14,028 nucleotides of DNA from Beijerinckiaceae bacterium (GTDB lineage Bacteria > Pseudomonadota > Alphaproteobacteria > Rhizobiales > Beijerinckiaceae): NCBI GenBank assembly GCA_947380915.1, contig CANCSY010000062.1, positions 1-14,028 on the forward strand, given 5' to 3'. Shown here one piece after another: positions 1-5,743 of this stretch. The notes beneath the pieces were generated by a model. That model saw only the letters and a list, made by a program, of their open reading frames with translations, searched no databases and was not told the origin of the DNA. Position numbers and translations under genes: made by a program. Each line of letters opens with the position of its first letter. Position 1 is the stretch's first letter.

Positions 1-591
1 GTGCAGGCGACCTTCGCTGGCAAGGCTGTTCAGTACAAGATCACCCAGGAAGACATCACGAAGTCTTTGAGTGGCCAGGCCGCGGACGCTTTGTCAACGA
101 CTGTGGCGAATGCGCTGCAGGCCAAGCTGGACACGCCCCTGTGGAACGACTCCTATACCGCTTCTGTTGTTGGCAACAAGTTGCAGGTAATCCCGAAGGT
201 CGGTGTTTCCGGCGTGACGCCGCTTTCGGTCGGCGCCACCGGCAATGCGTCAGCCAAGTTCGTGGAAGGCGACCTCTCGGATATCGCGCCTTCAACGGTG
301 ACTTCGGCGAAAAACGCCTACGATGCGCTTCAGAATATCGACAGCGTTCTGCAGACCGTCAACGCCGCCCGCTCCAACATGGGCGCCATCATCAGCCGGC
401 TGCAGTTCGCTTCCGACAATCTGTTCAGCGTGATGACCAAGGCGACGGAATCCCGCAGCCGCATCGAAGATACCGATTATTCCTCGGCGACCACGGAACT
501 CGCCAAGCGCAACATCATCCAGCAGGCCTCGCAGGCGATGTTGGCCCAGGCCAACCAGGCTCCCCAGATGGTGCTCCAGTTGCTGAAGTAA
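1..591 (+). CDS. fliC: Flagellin, C-terminal part (5' end outside window)
   Basis: This is the 3' part of a flagellin gene whose product polymerises into the extracellular filament. The reading frame is open from base 1, and the GTG there is very probably an internal valine, because the first residues align inside the second flagellin (VQATFAGKAVQYKITQED against VIVEANLDGKKFQYQITQKD). About 196 residues are present: the end of the variable outer domain (about 1-95), then the conserved helical D1/D0 C-terminus with SRLQFASDNL, SRIEDTDYSSATTELAKRN and the terminal QAPQMVLQLLK. No cysteine is visible, as is usual for flagellar axial proteins. It is the upstream member of a tandem pair and ends in its own terminator, so it is probably transcribed separately. 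The family is certain. The symbol is generic, since alphaproteobacteria name several flagellin paralogues differently. Confidence 0.96.
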   Translation: MQATFAGKAVQYKITQEDITKSLSGQAADALSTTVANALQAKLDTPLWNDSYTASVVGNKLQVIPKVGVSGVTPLSVGATGNASAKFVEGDLSDIAPSTVTSAKNAYDALQNIDSVLQTVNAARSNMGAIISRLQFASDNLFSVMTKATESRSRIEDTDYSSATTELAKRNIIQQASQAMLAQANQAPQMVLQLLK

Positions 592-613
592 GGCCGACTG
601 GCTGATTGATCCC

Positions 614-645
614 GAGGGCGGGGTGTTCTCCCCGCCCTCTTTCTT
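614..645 (+). terminator. Rho-independent terminator of first flagellin
   Basis: A perfect 10-bp GC-rich stem (GAGGGCGGGG at 614-623 with CCCCGCCCTC at 630-639) closes a 6-nt loop and is followed by TTTCTT. It begins 22 nt after the flagellin stop codon. The stem core is the same as that of the terminator after the second flagellin, consistent with duplication of the whole unit. Confidence 0.92.
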
Positions 646-832
646 CGAGTCTGACCTGGATTGACGGCGCCGCCCCGACCCCTTCCAACGCCGGAAACCT
701 GAGCAAAAACCGAAATCTCACTGTAAGGCTTAAGATGAAAATCAAATAAAGCAGCCCCGATGCAAAATTAATCTCTGAAGATGGGGCGAATTTACCATTT
801 TCTTCACGATTCGATAAAACGGCCGCCTGACC

Positions 833-859
833 TAAATGTCCCTTGGGGGGAGCCGTTCT
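833..859 (+). promoter_or_regulatory. Candidate sigma-28 (FliA-type) promoter of second flagellin
   Basis: TAAA (833-836), exactly 15 nt, then GCCGTTCT (852-859). The enteric sigma-28 pattern is TAAA-N15-GCCGATAA, so the -35 core and the GCCG of the -10 match with correct spacing, and five of the eight -10 bases agree. Transcription would begin near 866 and leave a leader of roughly 75 nt. The rest of the 350-nt gap (592-941) holds the upstream terminator and an AT-rich stretch (about 720-820) in which I see no gene. I found no well-spaced sigma-54 element here: the GG and GC in TGGACTGATGTTGC are one base too close. Confidence 0.5.
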
Positions 860-863
860 CTAA

Positions 864-913
864 CTCAACGGTGGACTGATGTTGCACCGCGCTCAACGGC
901 GAGGGGTCGTTGA
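864..913 (+). promoter_or_regulatory. Flagellin leader: repeated octamer and small hairpin
   Basis: The octamer CTCAACGG occurs at 864-871 and again at 892-899, 28 nt apart. The second copy overlaps the left arm of a 6-bp hairpin (TCAACG 893-898 with CGTTGA 908-913, 9-nt loop containing GAGGGG). The start codon follows 28 nt later, with GGAG at 931-934 as the ribosome binding site. In alphaproteobacteria such as Caulobacter, FlbT acts on the flagellin mRNA leader, so a structured leader is a reasonable candidate for that control. The link to FlbT is inference, and flbT is not in this window. Confidence 0.35.
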
Positions 914-941
914 TCTACTGAGTTCGAATCGGAGATAGGCT

Positions 942-2216
942 ATGGCTGTCATCAACACCAACACCGGCTCGCTTTATGCGCAGCAGTCCCTGAACACCAA
1001 TGCCCGTGGCCTATCCACCGTCATGCAGCAGTTGTCGACCGGCAAGCGCATCAACAGCGCAGTGGACGACGTCGCGGGTCTGGCCATCAGCACCCGTTTG
1101 ACCTCCCAGATCCGTGGTCTCAACCAGGCTGTGCGCAACGCCAATGACGGCATCTCGCTGATCCAGACGGCGGAAGGCGCCACCGAGCAGGTCACCAACA
1201 TGCTGCAGCGCATGCGTGAACTGGCCGTTCAGTCGTCCAACGATACGAACAATGACAAGGACCGCAGCTTCCTCAACGGTGAATTCCTCCAGCTGCGCGC
1301 TGAAATTGATCGTATCGGTCAGAACACCCAGTGGAACGGCGCGAACATCCTTGATGGCACCGGCGGCAATTCCCATGACGGCAAGTTCGCTTTTCAGGTT
1401 GGCGCTAATTCACGTCAGACCATTGAGATGACGCTGCCGAACCTGCAGACGGGTAAGCCTTCTGATGTAACACTTGGCACTCTTGCTGTCCCGACTACGA
1501 CTACAGTTCACAAGACTGAGTACGACTTCGCTGCGGTCGATGGTGACGCGACAACCGCCGACAAAACGCAAAACTATCTTGGTGTCATCGTTGAAGCCAA
1601 TCTTGATGGGAAGAAGTTCCAGTATCAGATAACCCAGAAGGACGTCGACGCTCACAAGGCTGAACTCGCTAACGGTGGCAGCGGCACGAAACTGTCTGAC
1701 TCAATCGCCATGGGTCTTGAGACAAAGTTCCATGCCGCCTATGGCGCCGGCGATTCCGTCTATGATATTGTCCACGGGGCTGCGTCCGGGAAAGTGTCTC
1801 TGGATAATACTAACGGAAGTGGTGTTGACTTTTACACGGCCGACTCGGCCGATGGAAAGCACTTCAAGCCGTCCGTCAGTTATGTGACTGGCGATCTTTC
1901 TTCGATCGCTGGTAATCTCGATATCACGACGGCTGAAAATGCCTACGCTGGTCTTCAAGCTATCGACTCCGCGCTCCAGGTTGTGAACGAGAAGCGTTCG
2001 TTTATGGGCGCGGTGATCAGCCGCCTCCAGTTCGCCTCTGACAATCTGTCGAATGTCGCCGCCAAGGCCGCCGAATCGCGCAGCCGCATCGAAGACACCG
2101 ACTATTCGATGGCGACGACCGAACTGGCAAAGCGCAACATCATCCAGCAGGCTGCCCAGGCCATGCTGGCCCAGGCCAACCAGGCTCCCCAGCTTGTGCT
2201 CCAGCTCCTGAAGTAA
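942..2216 (+). CDS. fliC: Flagellin, complete (424 aa)
   Basis: Structural subunit of the flagellar filament, exported through the flagellar type III channel and polymerised under the FliD cap. The conserved N-terminus (about 1-168) shows MAVINTNTGSLYAQ, LSTGKRINSAVDDVAGLAI, RNANDGISLIQTAEGA and LQRMRELAVQSSND. The variable outer part spans about 170-330. The conserved C-terminus (about 331-424) ends SRIEDTDYSMATTELAKRN ... QAPQLVLQLLK. There is no signal peptide and no cysteine, both normal for the family. The start is the ATG with GGAG seven bases upstream and the family-typical MAxINTN. The residues forming the enteric TLR5 site are kept (R90, L94, E114). The middle of the gene uses leucine codon CTT far more than the ends (7 of 11 leucines against 3 of 25), suggesting a different history for that segment. 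Transcription is probably monocistronic. Confidence 0.98.
   Translation: MAVINTNTGSLYAQQSLNTNARGLSTVMQQLSTGKRINSAVDDVAGLAISTRLTSQIRGLNQAVRNANDGISLIQTAEGATEQVTNMLQRMRELAVQSSNDTNNDKDRSFLNGEFLQLRAEIDRIGQNTQWNGANILDGTGGNSHDGKFAFQVGANSRQTIEMTLPNLQTGKPSDVTLGTLAVPTTTTVHKTEYDFAAVDGDATTADKTQNYLGVIVEANLDGKKFQYQITQKDVDAHKAELANGGSGTKLSDSIAMGLETKFHAAYGAGDSVYDIVHGAASGKVSLDNTNGSGVDFYTADSADGKHFKPSVSYVTGDLSSIAGNLDITTAENAYAGLQAIDSALQVVNEKRSFMGAVISRLQFASDNLSNVAAKAAESRSRIEDTDYSMATTELAKRNIIQQAAQAMLAQANQAPQLVLQLLK
2081..2216 (+). repeat. Direct repeat of flagellin 3' ends (partner 456-591)
   Basis: The last 136 bases of this flagellin align without gaps to bases 456-591 of the first flagellin. They share long exact runs, including AAGCGCAACATCATCCAGCA and GGCCCAGGCCAACCAGGCTC. 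This reflects tandem paralogues with strongly conserved ends and is a possible site for homologous exchange between the two genes. Confidence 0.8.
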
Positions 2217-2245
2217 GCATGGGTAGCTGATTGAAAATTGACGGA

Positions 2246-2275
2246 AGGGGCGGGGATCAAACCCCGCCCTTTTTC
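2246..2275 (+). terminator. Rho-independent terminator of second flagellin
   Basis: An 8-bp perfect stem (GGGCGGGG 2248-2255 with CCCCGCCC 2262-2269) can be extended outward by a G-T and an A-T pair. The loop is 6 nt (ATCAAA) and a run of five T follows. It starts 29 nt after the flagellin stop and separates the flagellin from the fliD operon. Confidence 0.92.
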
Positions 2276-2290
2276 ATTTAATGTTCATGA

Positions 2291-2303
2291 AATCAATGAT
2301 TTA
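2291..2303 (+). promoter_or_regulatory. Candidate IHF binding site
   Basis: AATCAATGATTTA matches the IHF consensus WATCAANNNNTTR at every fixed position. It lies just upstream of the -24 element of the candidate sigma-54 promoter of fliD. IHF bending commonly assists sigma-54 promoters, including flagellar ones in Caulobacter. The site is nearer the promoter than is typical, so it is only a candidate. Confidence 0.4.
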
Positions 2304-2306
2304 TTG

Positions 2307-2323
2307 CTGGCCTGCAAATTGCT
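2307..2323 (+). promoter_or_regulatory. Candidate sigma-54 promoter of the fliD operon
   Basis: CTGGCCTGCAAATTGCT fits YTGGCACG-N4-TTGCW, with the essential GG (2309-2310) and GC (2321-2322) separated by exactly 10 nt. Transcription would start near 2334, only about 11 nt before the fliD ATG, with the ribosome site GGAGG (2335-2339) at the very 5' end of the message. A similarly close element precedes the lytic transglycosylase on the other strand, which supports the call. Confidence 0.6.
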
Positions 2324-2344
2324 ACATCCGCGCTGGAGGCACTC

Positions 2345-3775
2345 ATGGTCGCTATATCCCAGAATATCGTCAATAGTCTGACAGGCAGTACGCTGGACAT
2401 CCAGAAGCTCGCGACGGAGCTGACGGCAGCCGTGCGCGCGCCCCAGCAGGCGGCTTTGGACACCAAAAAGTCACTCGCCGACGCGCGTGTCTCCTCCATC
2501 GGCAAAATCACCAGCTCCGCCAACAATCTGAAGACGGCGATGGCGGGCTATGGTGATCCAAAGGCGATCGCCTACAAGCTTGTTCCCGATAAAAACGCAA
2601 GTTTCCAGTTCCATGTGGCTTCGCCCCCGAGAGCTGTCGATTTCACCTTTCAGGTGAACCATCCGGCCAGCGCCAATTCTCTCATGCTCGCCGGATTTCC
2701 AAACGATGGAACGCTGGCTGGCGCTGACGGCTCGGGCGTGCTGAATATTTACGGCGGCACAAGGCCTGCGGATCCCCTGGAAAGCAAAGCGCTTATTGCA
2801 TCTTTCAAACTTACGGACTATGCGACGCTGGATGAGCTGAAAACCGCCATCCAGAATCAGACAGGATTCAGCGCTTCCATCGTAAGTTCCGGCTCCGCCA
2901 TCGGCTCTCTTCAATATCTCACTATCTCCCATGGTCTAGGCACTGATAACAAGTTCTACGTCGAGACGATGAAGAGCGACGGCTCCGCTCTGGCGGATGG
3001 CTTGAAGCCCTCGAGCGATGCGGCCGCGCAAACCACCGGTCAGGACGCCGAGGTGAGTTATAACGGGATCACCTTTACATCCCCGACGAACAAGTTCGCA
3101 GATCTTGTGCCAGATCTCGAGATCACCATCAACGCCGATACGCCAGCCAATACGACTGTTCATCTGTCCACGACCAGCAATACGCAGACCTGCAAGGAAG
3201 CCTTGCAGGACATCGTGACCGCCTACAACAGTCTTTTGACCACGGTGAAAACCGAGGCCAAATATGACAAGGATGTAAAGCTGCGCGGTGGACTGGCCAA
3301 TGATGCGGTCGCCAGAGGGCTGCTGAATCAGATGCGGCTCTTGAGCACTGATCCCATCAAGCTGCCCGGTGGGAAAACGGTGACGCTTGCTGAAGTCGGC
3401 GTCAGGACCAATCTTGATGGATCTCTGGCGATCGACACCGTTTTGATGGACAAGGTGATCGCCAACAGTCCCGGCTTGCTCGAATCCGTGGTTGCCTCTG
3501 GCGATACGCCCGGCGCCATCGAGCGTTTCACCAAGCTGACTGATGTCGTTGTTGGACCGTCGTCCTCCTTCAAATCGATTTCCGACACGGTGACCAATAC
3601 GGAATTGCCCAAAATCGCGGACGCCATCACCAAACTGAATGATGAGATGGACGCGCTGCAGGCGAAATATCTCAAGCAATTCTCGGCGATGCAGACGATC
3701 GTGAACGCTTCGAAAAATGTGCAGGACAGCCTGACCCAGTCCATGTCCTCATGGACCGCGGGCCTTAAAAACTAA
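2345..3775 (+). CDS. fliD: Flagellar filament cap protein FliD (HAP2)
   Basis: FliD forms the cap at the tip of the growing filament and folds incoming flagellin into place. The 476-residue protein matches the family in length and order. A FliD N-terminal region (about 15-115) contains STLDIQKLATELTAAVRAPQ followed by the helical KKSLADARVSSIGKITSSAN. A variable beta-rich middle runs to about 235. The FliD C-terminal region (about 235-460) includes EVSYNGITFTSPTNKFADLV, DIVTAYNSL and VGVRTNLDGSLAIDT, then a long terminal helix likely to form a coiled coil (about 415-470). There is no signal peptide, as expected for a type III export substrate, and one cysteine (C283). The ATG has GGAGG five bases upstream. 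It leads an apparent operon with the two small genes downstream and probably depends on sigma-54. Confidence 0.95.
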   Translation: MVAISQNIVNSLTGSTLDIQKLATELTAAVRAPQQAALDTKKSLADARVSSIGKITSSANNLKTAMAGYGDPKAIAYKLVPDKNASFQFHVASPPRAVDFTFQVNHPASANSLMLAGFPNDGTLAGADGSGVLNIYGGTRPADPLESKALIASFKLTDYATLDELKTAIQNQTGFSASIVSSGSAIGSLQYLTISHGLGTDNKFYVETMKSDGSALADGLKPSSDAAAQTTGQDAEVSYNGITFTSPTNKFADLVPDLEITINADTPANTTVHLSTTSNTQTCKEALQDIVTAYNSLLTTVKTEAKYDKDVKLRGGLANDAVARGLLNQMRLLSTDPIKLPGGKTVTLAEVGVRTNLDGSLAIDTVLMDKVIANSPGLLESVVASGDTPGAIERFTKLTDVVVGPSSSFKSISDTVTNTELPKIADAITKLNDEMDALQAKYLKQFSAMQTIVNASKNVQDSLTQSMSSWTAGLKN

Positions 3776-3799
3776 GCCTTGCAATCAAAGGAGATCAAG

Positions 3800-3988
3800 A
3801 TGCAGAAGTTCGTTGTCAAGTGGTTGGTGGATGGCGAAATGGTCGTTGAGGCCCCTGACCTGGAAACTGCCGAGCAATTCGTGCAACAGCAACTGGTTGC
3901 AACAATTACTGACCCTGACAGATGGCCCGCTGAACTCGGCGCTAATGGCATCCAGGGCGCCGCTACGCTTGCTGATAATCAGGCCTGA
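3800..3988 (+). CDS. Small protein of unknown function (62 aa) downstream of fliD
   Basis: I do not recognise this family. The start chosen is ATG 3800, because AGGAG (3789-3793) sits six bases upstream. An upstream in-frame TTG at 3779 would have no such site. The product is soluble, 62 residues. It opens with a strand-like MQKFVVKWLVDGEMVVEA, followed by an acidic helix DLETAEQFVQQQL and a tail with no clear pattern. This beta-beta-alpha beginning recalls many small alpha/beta domains, but no function follows from it. It begins 24 nt after fliD and ends 14 nt before the next gene, so co-transcription is likely. The position is where fliS or fliT often sits, but the protein is too short for a normal FliS and shows no clear similarity to either. 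Confidence 0.75.
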   Translation: MQKFVVKWLVDGEMVVEAPDLETAEQFVQQQLVATITDPDRWPAELGANGIQGAATLADNQA

Positions 3989-4002
3989 AAGTCGACTGAC
4001 CC

Positions 4003-4548
4003 GTGAAATCTCCCCGCAAAGCGGCCGCGAATTCCATCAACAAGCTGGAAGCGCTCGATCTTTCGATGTTATCGGAAGAAGAGCGTCTCTCGGCCGTCGC
4101 GGAAGTGCGGGCATTGATCGTGGAAGTATCCGCAGACAAGCGCCCCGACGCGCCGATTCTCGAACGCAAGCTCGCCTTGCTGCGGCTTTGGCAACGGCTC
4201 GTGCAAATGCGTATCGTCGATGTCCGGGCTGAAAAGCCGCCGCCAGATGTCAGACCTGACGTTGCGCGCATGTTCCCGCCGGATCCAGAGCCTGAGCCAG
4301 CGCCTGCGCCAGTTGAAGCCTCTGTGGAGGCGCCTGTTCCTGCGCCGACTCCCGCACCCAAGCGGAAGGCGTCTGCACAGGTGAGTGTGAAGCTTGTTGA
4401 AGAAGCCGTCATCAAAGGCAAAACCTTCGCCGCCGACGAAGTGGTGCAGGTATCGCGCAAGGAAGCTGACGGTCTCGTCGAAGCGGGCAAGGCGACTGTC
4501 GTCGATGATGCGGCGAAGCCCCAGACGGCGGAAGAATCAGCCGAATAA
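4003..4548 (+). CDS. Unknown protein with helical N-terminus, Pro/Ala linker and small C-terminal module (181 aa)
   Basis: I do not recognise this protein. It has three visible parts: an N-terminal helical segment (about 8-75) with heptad-like leucines and charged residues (NKLEALDLSMLSEEERL ... ERKLALLRLWQRLVQMRI); a proline/alanine/glutamate linker (about 79-120); and a compact module (about 127-168) of the form VSVKLVEEAVIKGKTFAADE, then VVQVSRKEADGLVEAGKATV. That last module resembles small beta-rich domains in which a gap between strands carries a KG..F..DEVV pattern. There is no signal peptide or membrane segment. The GTG start, 14 nt after the preceding stop, lacks a clear ribosome site, so translation may be coupled. 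As third gene of the fliD operon it could be an export chaperone or regulator. That is inference from position only. Confidence 0.75.
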   Translation: MKSPRKAAANSINKLEALDLSMLSEEERLSAVAEVRALIVEVSADKRPDAPILERKLALLRLWQRLVQMRIVDVRAEKPPPDVRPDVARMFPPDPEPEPAPAPVEASVEAPVPAPTPAPKRKASAQVSVKLVEEAVIKGKTFAADEVVQVSRKEADGLVEAGKATVVDDAAKPQTAEESAE

Positions 4549-4609
4549 AAGGCCGTAGTTCGCGTGGTTGCGGTAACGAAATCCCTGGTTTGACTATCAA
4601 TGAAGTCGC

Positions 4610-4650
4610 AACCGCCTTCGATCTCGCTTGGATCGAAGGCGGTTTCTTTT
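4610..4650 (+). terminator. Strong Rho-independent terminator of the fliD operon
   Basis: A perfect 14-bp stem (4610-4623 with 4631-4644, left arm AACCGCCTTCGATC) with a 7-nt loop is followed by TCTTTTT. It lies between the convergent fliD operon and the transglycosylase gene, whose stop is 15 nt away. There is no A-run on the left side, so it should work mainly on the plus strand. I see nothing else in the short gap from 4549 to 4609. Confidence 0.93.
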
Positions 4651-4658
4651 TGCAACGA

Positions 4659-5627
4659 CTAGCGTGGATCGGCGGCTTTCAAAATAAGACGCGCACCGGA
4701 CGCCAGGGGCGATACGCTCCCTTCGCCCATCGGTTCATGAGCGCCGGAATTGGCGGCGCCTTTGGATGCGTCGCGCATATGAGCATCGCTCACCTGGGCC
4801 ATTCCGCTGGCGTGATCCACAAGCGAGAAGTTCTTGAGATATTGCATCATCGCAGCTTCGGTGACCGGAGGGGCCGCCGATGTGTCTGGCGCCTCTGGCG
4901 AAGACTGCGGGCGGCTTGACGCAATTGCGGTCGCCACCGCCTGCTTGAGACGCGCTTCGAAGGCGCCCAGATTTTCAACCGCAGCCGCAGCCGTTTCCTT
5001 GAGCGTTGGCGCCGTGGTGGCGATGGTTGCCGAAGCGTCAGCGAACTTCTGCGCGAAGCGGTTGTAGATGTCCTGGTAGGACAGGGGCGTTCTGTTGGCG
5101 TAGAAGACCGATTTGTTTGCAGCGGCAGCCAATGGAAGCGCATTTGCTGCGGGTTCCGATGGTTTGTCACGCAATCCATTGAGGAAGGTGTTGGCGCCTG
5201 ACGCCCCCAGGAAATGCGCCATATATAGCTCGGTCGGGCCAATCGATTTGTGACCCGCAGCAGCGAGCGACTGCGCATTATCCGCCGCCAGATGCGCAGC
5301 CAGGGAGGTCGCCACATAGGGCTCGTTTCGGAGGTTGAGAATCTGTGCGCGCTCATCTCCTGAAAGCATATTCGCACGCAGGCTTTGGGCCTCGGACGCC
5401 AGGCCCACCTTGTCGCCATGACGCTTGACCATGTTCATCCACGTTCCCGAGGTGAATTGAAACAGGCCTGACGCGGAACTCGTGGGAGCCCTGGCGCGCG
5501 GGTCAAGTCCGCTTTCCACCTTCGCCTGGTTCAACAGGTACTGGAAATCTGCGTTCTGCGTATTCGCAACCCTGCGAATTGTGGAGATAATGTTATCGCG
5601 AGTGTCGGGGACTGGCTGAATGGGCAT
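4659..5627 (-). CDS. Lytic transglycosylase (SLT domain), probably flagellum-dedicated
   Basis: Cleaves peptidoglycan glycan strands, probably to open the wall for the growing rod. Numbering from the chosen ATG (322 aa), the SLT domain covers about 25-150. AKVESGLDPRA carries the likely catalytic Glu38, SSASGLFQFTSGTW is the next family motif, and YMAHFLGASGA corresponds to the third. After a helical region comes a Ser/Pro/Ala-rich linker (about 236-258) and an unassigned tail. I chose ATG 5627 because an upstream in-frame TTG (5663) lies inside the -12 box of a good sigma-54 promoter and GTG 5657 is also before the predicted transcript start. The chosen ATG has only a poor ribosome site (GGA 11 nt away). 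I see no Sec signal peptide. The neighbouring flgJ lacks a muramidase domain, so this enzyme could supply that activity, as SltF does with FlgJ in Rhodobacter sphaeroides. Confidence 0.88.
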   Translation of the reverse strand: MPIQPVPDTRDNIISTIRRVANTQNADFQYLLNQAKVESGLDPRARAPTSSASGLFQFTSGTWMNMVKRHGDKVGLASEAQSLRANMLSGDERAQILNLRNEPYVATSLAAHLAADNAQSLAAAGHKSIGPTELYMAHFLGASGANTFLNGLRDKPSEPAANALPLAAAANKSVFYANRTPLSYQDIYNRFAQKFADASATIATTAPTLKETAAAAVENLGAFEARLKQAVATAIASSRPQSSPEAPDTSAAPPVTEAAMMQYLKNFSLVDHASGMAQVSDAHMRDASKGAANSGAHEPMGEGSVSPLASGARLILKAADPR

Positions 5628-5658
5628 TTCTGGTATCCATTGATTGCCTTGGTTCACT

Positions 5659-5675
5659 AGCAAATTCCAAGCCAG
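5659..5675 (-). promoter_or_regulatory. Candidate sigma-54 promoter of the lytic transglycosylase
   Basis: On the minus strand CTGGCTTGGAATTTGCT fits YTGGCACG-N4-TTGCW, with GG and GC exactly 10 nt apart. Transcription would start near 5648, about 21 nt before ATG 5627. The element matches the fliD promoter at most fixed positions (TGGC, G, TTGCT). Placing the start codon at TTG 5663 would put it within this promoter. Confidence 0.6.
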
Positions 5676-5684
5676 ATCATAGGC

Positions 5685-5713
5685 TTGCGCGATGTTTGAT
5701 TTCAGAATACAAT
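5685..5713 (+). promoter_or_regulatory. Candidate sigma-70-type promoter of the 148-aa membrane protein gene
   Basis: TTGCGC (5685-5690), 17 nt, then TACAAT (5708-5713), with ATG 5744 about 24 nt after the expected start point. The -10 is good (5 of 6) and the -35 weak (3 of 6). The gap is only 116 nt and also carries the opposing sigma-54 element. A TATAAT at 5740-5745 overlaps the start codon and is probably chance. Confidence 0.3.
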
Positions 5714-5743
5714 TATCATCGAAACTGAAACTCGGACAGTATA

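Noticed and set aside
872..885. TGGACTGATGTTGC upstream of the second flagellin as a sigma-54 promoter
   Set aside because: The GG and GC are 9 rather than 10 nt apart and the C of TGGC is missing. The sigma-28-like element fits better.
2936..3679. Minus-strand frame of 247 aa opposite fliD
   Set aside because: It is antisense to conserved FliD C-terminal sequence, has no recognisable domain and has shadow-like composition.
3963..4655. Minus-strand frame of 230 aa opposite the 181-aa gene
   Set aside because: Its Ser/Thr/Ala/Gly runs mirror the Pro/Ala/Glu linker on the other strand, it starts inside the terminator hairpin, and it overlaps the end of the 62-aa gene. The plus-strand frame fits the operon spacing.
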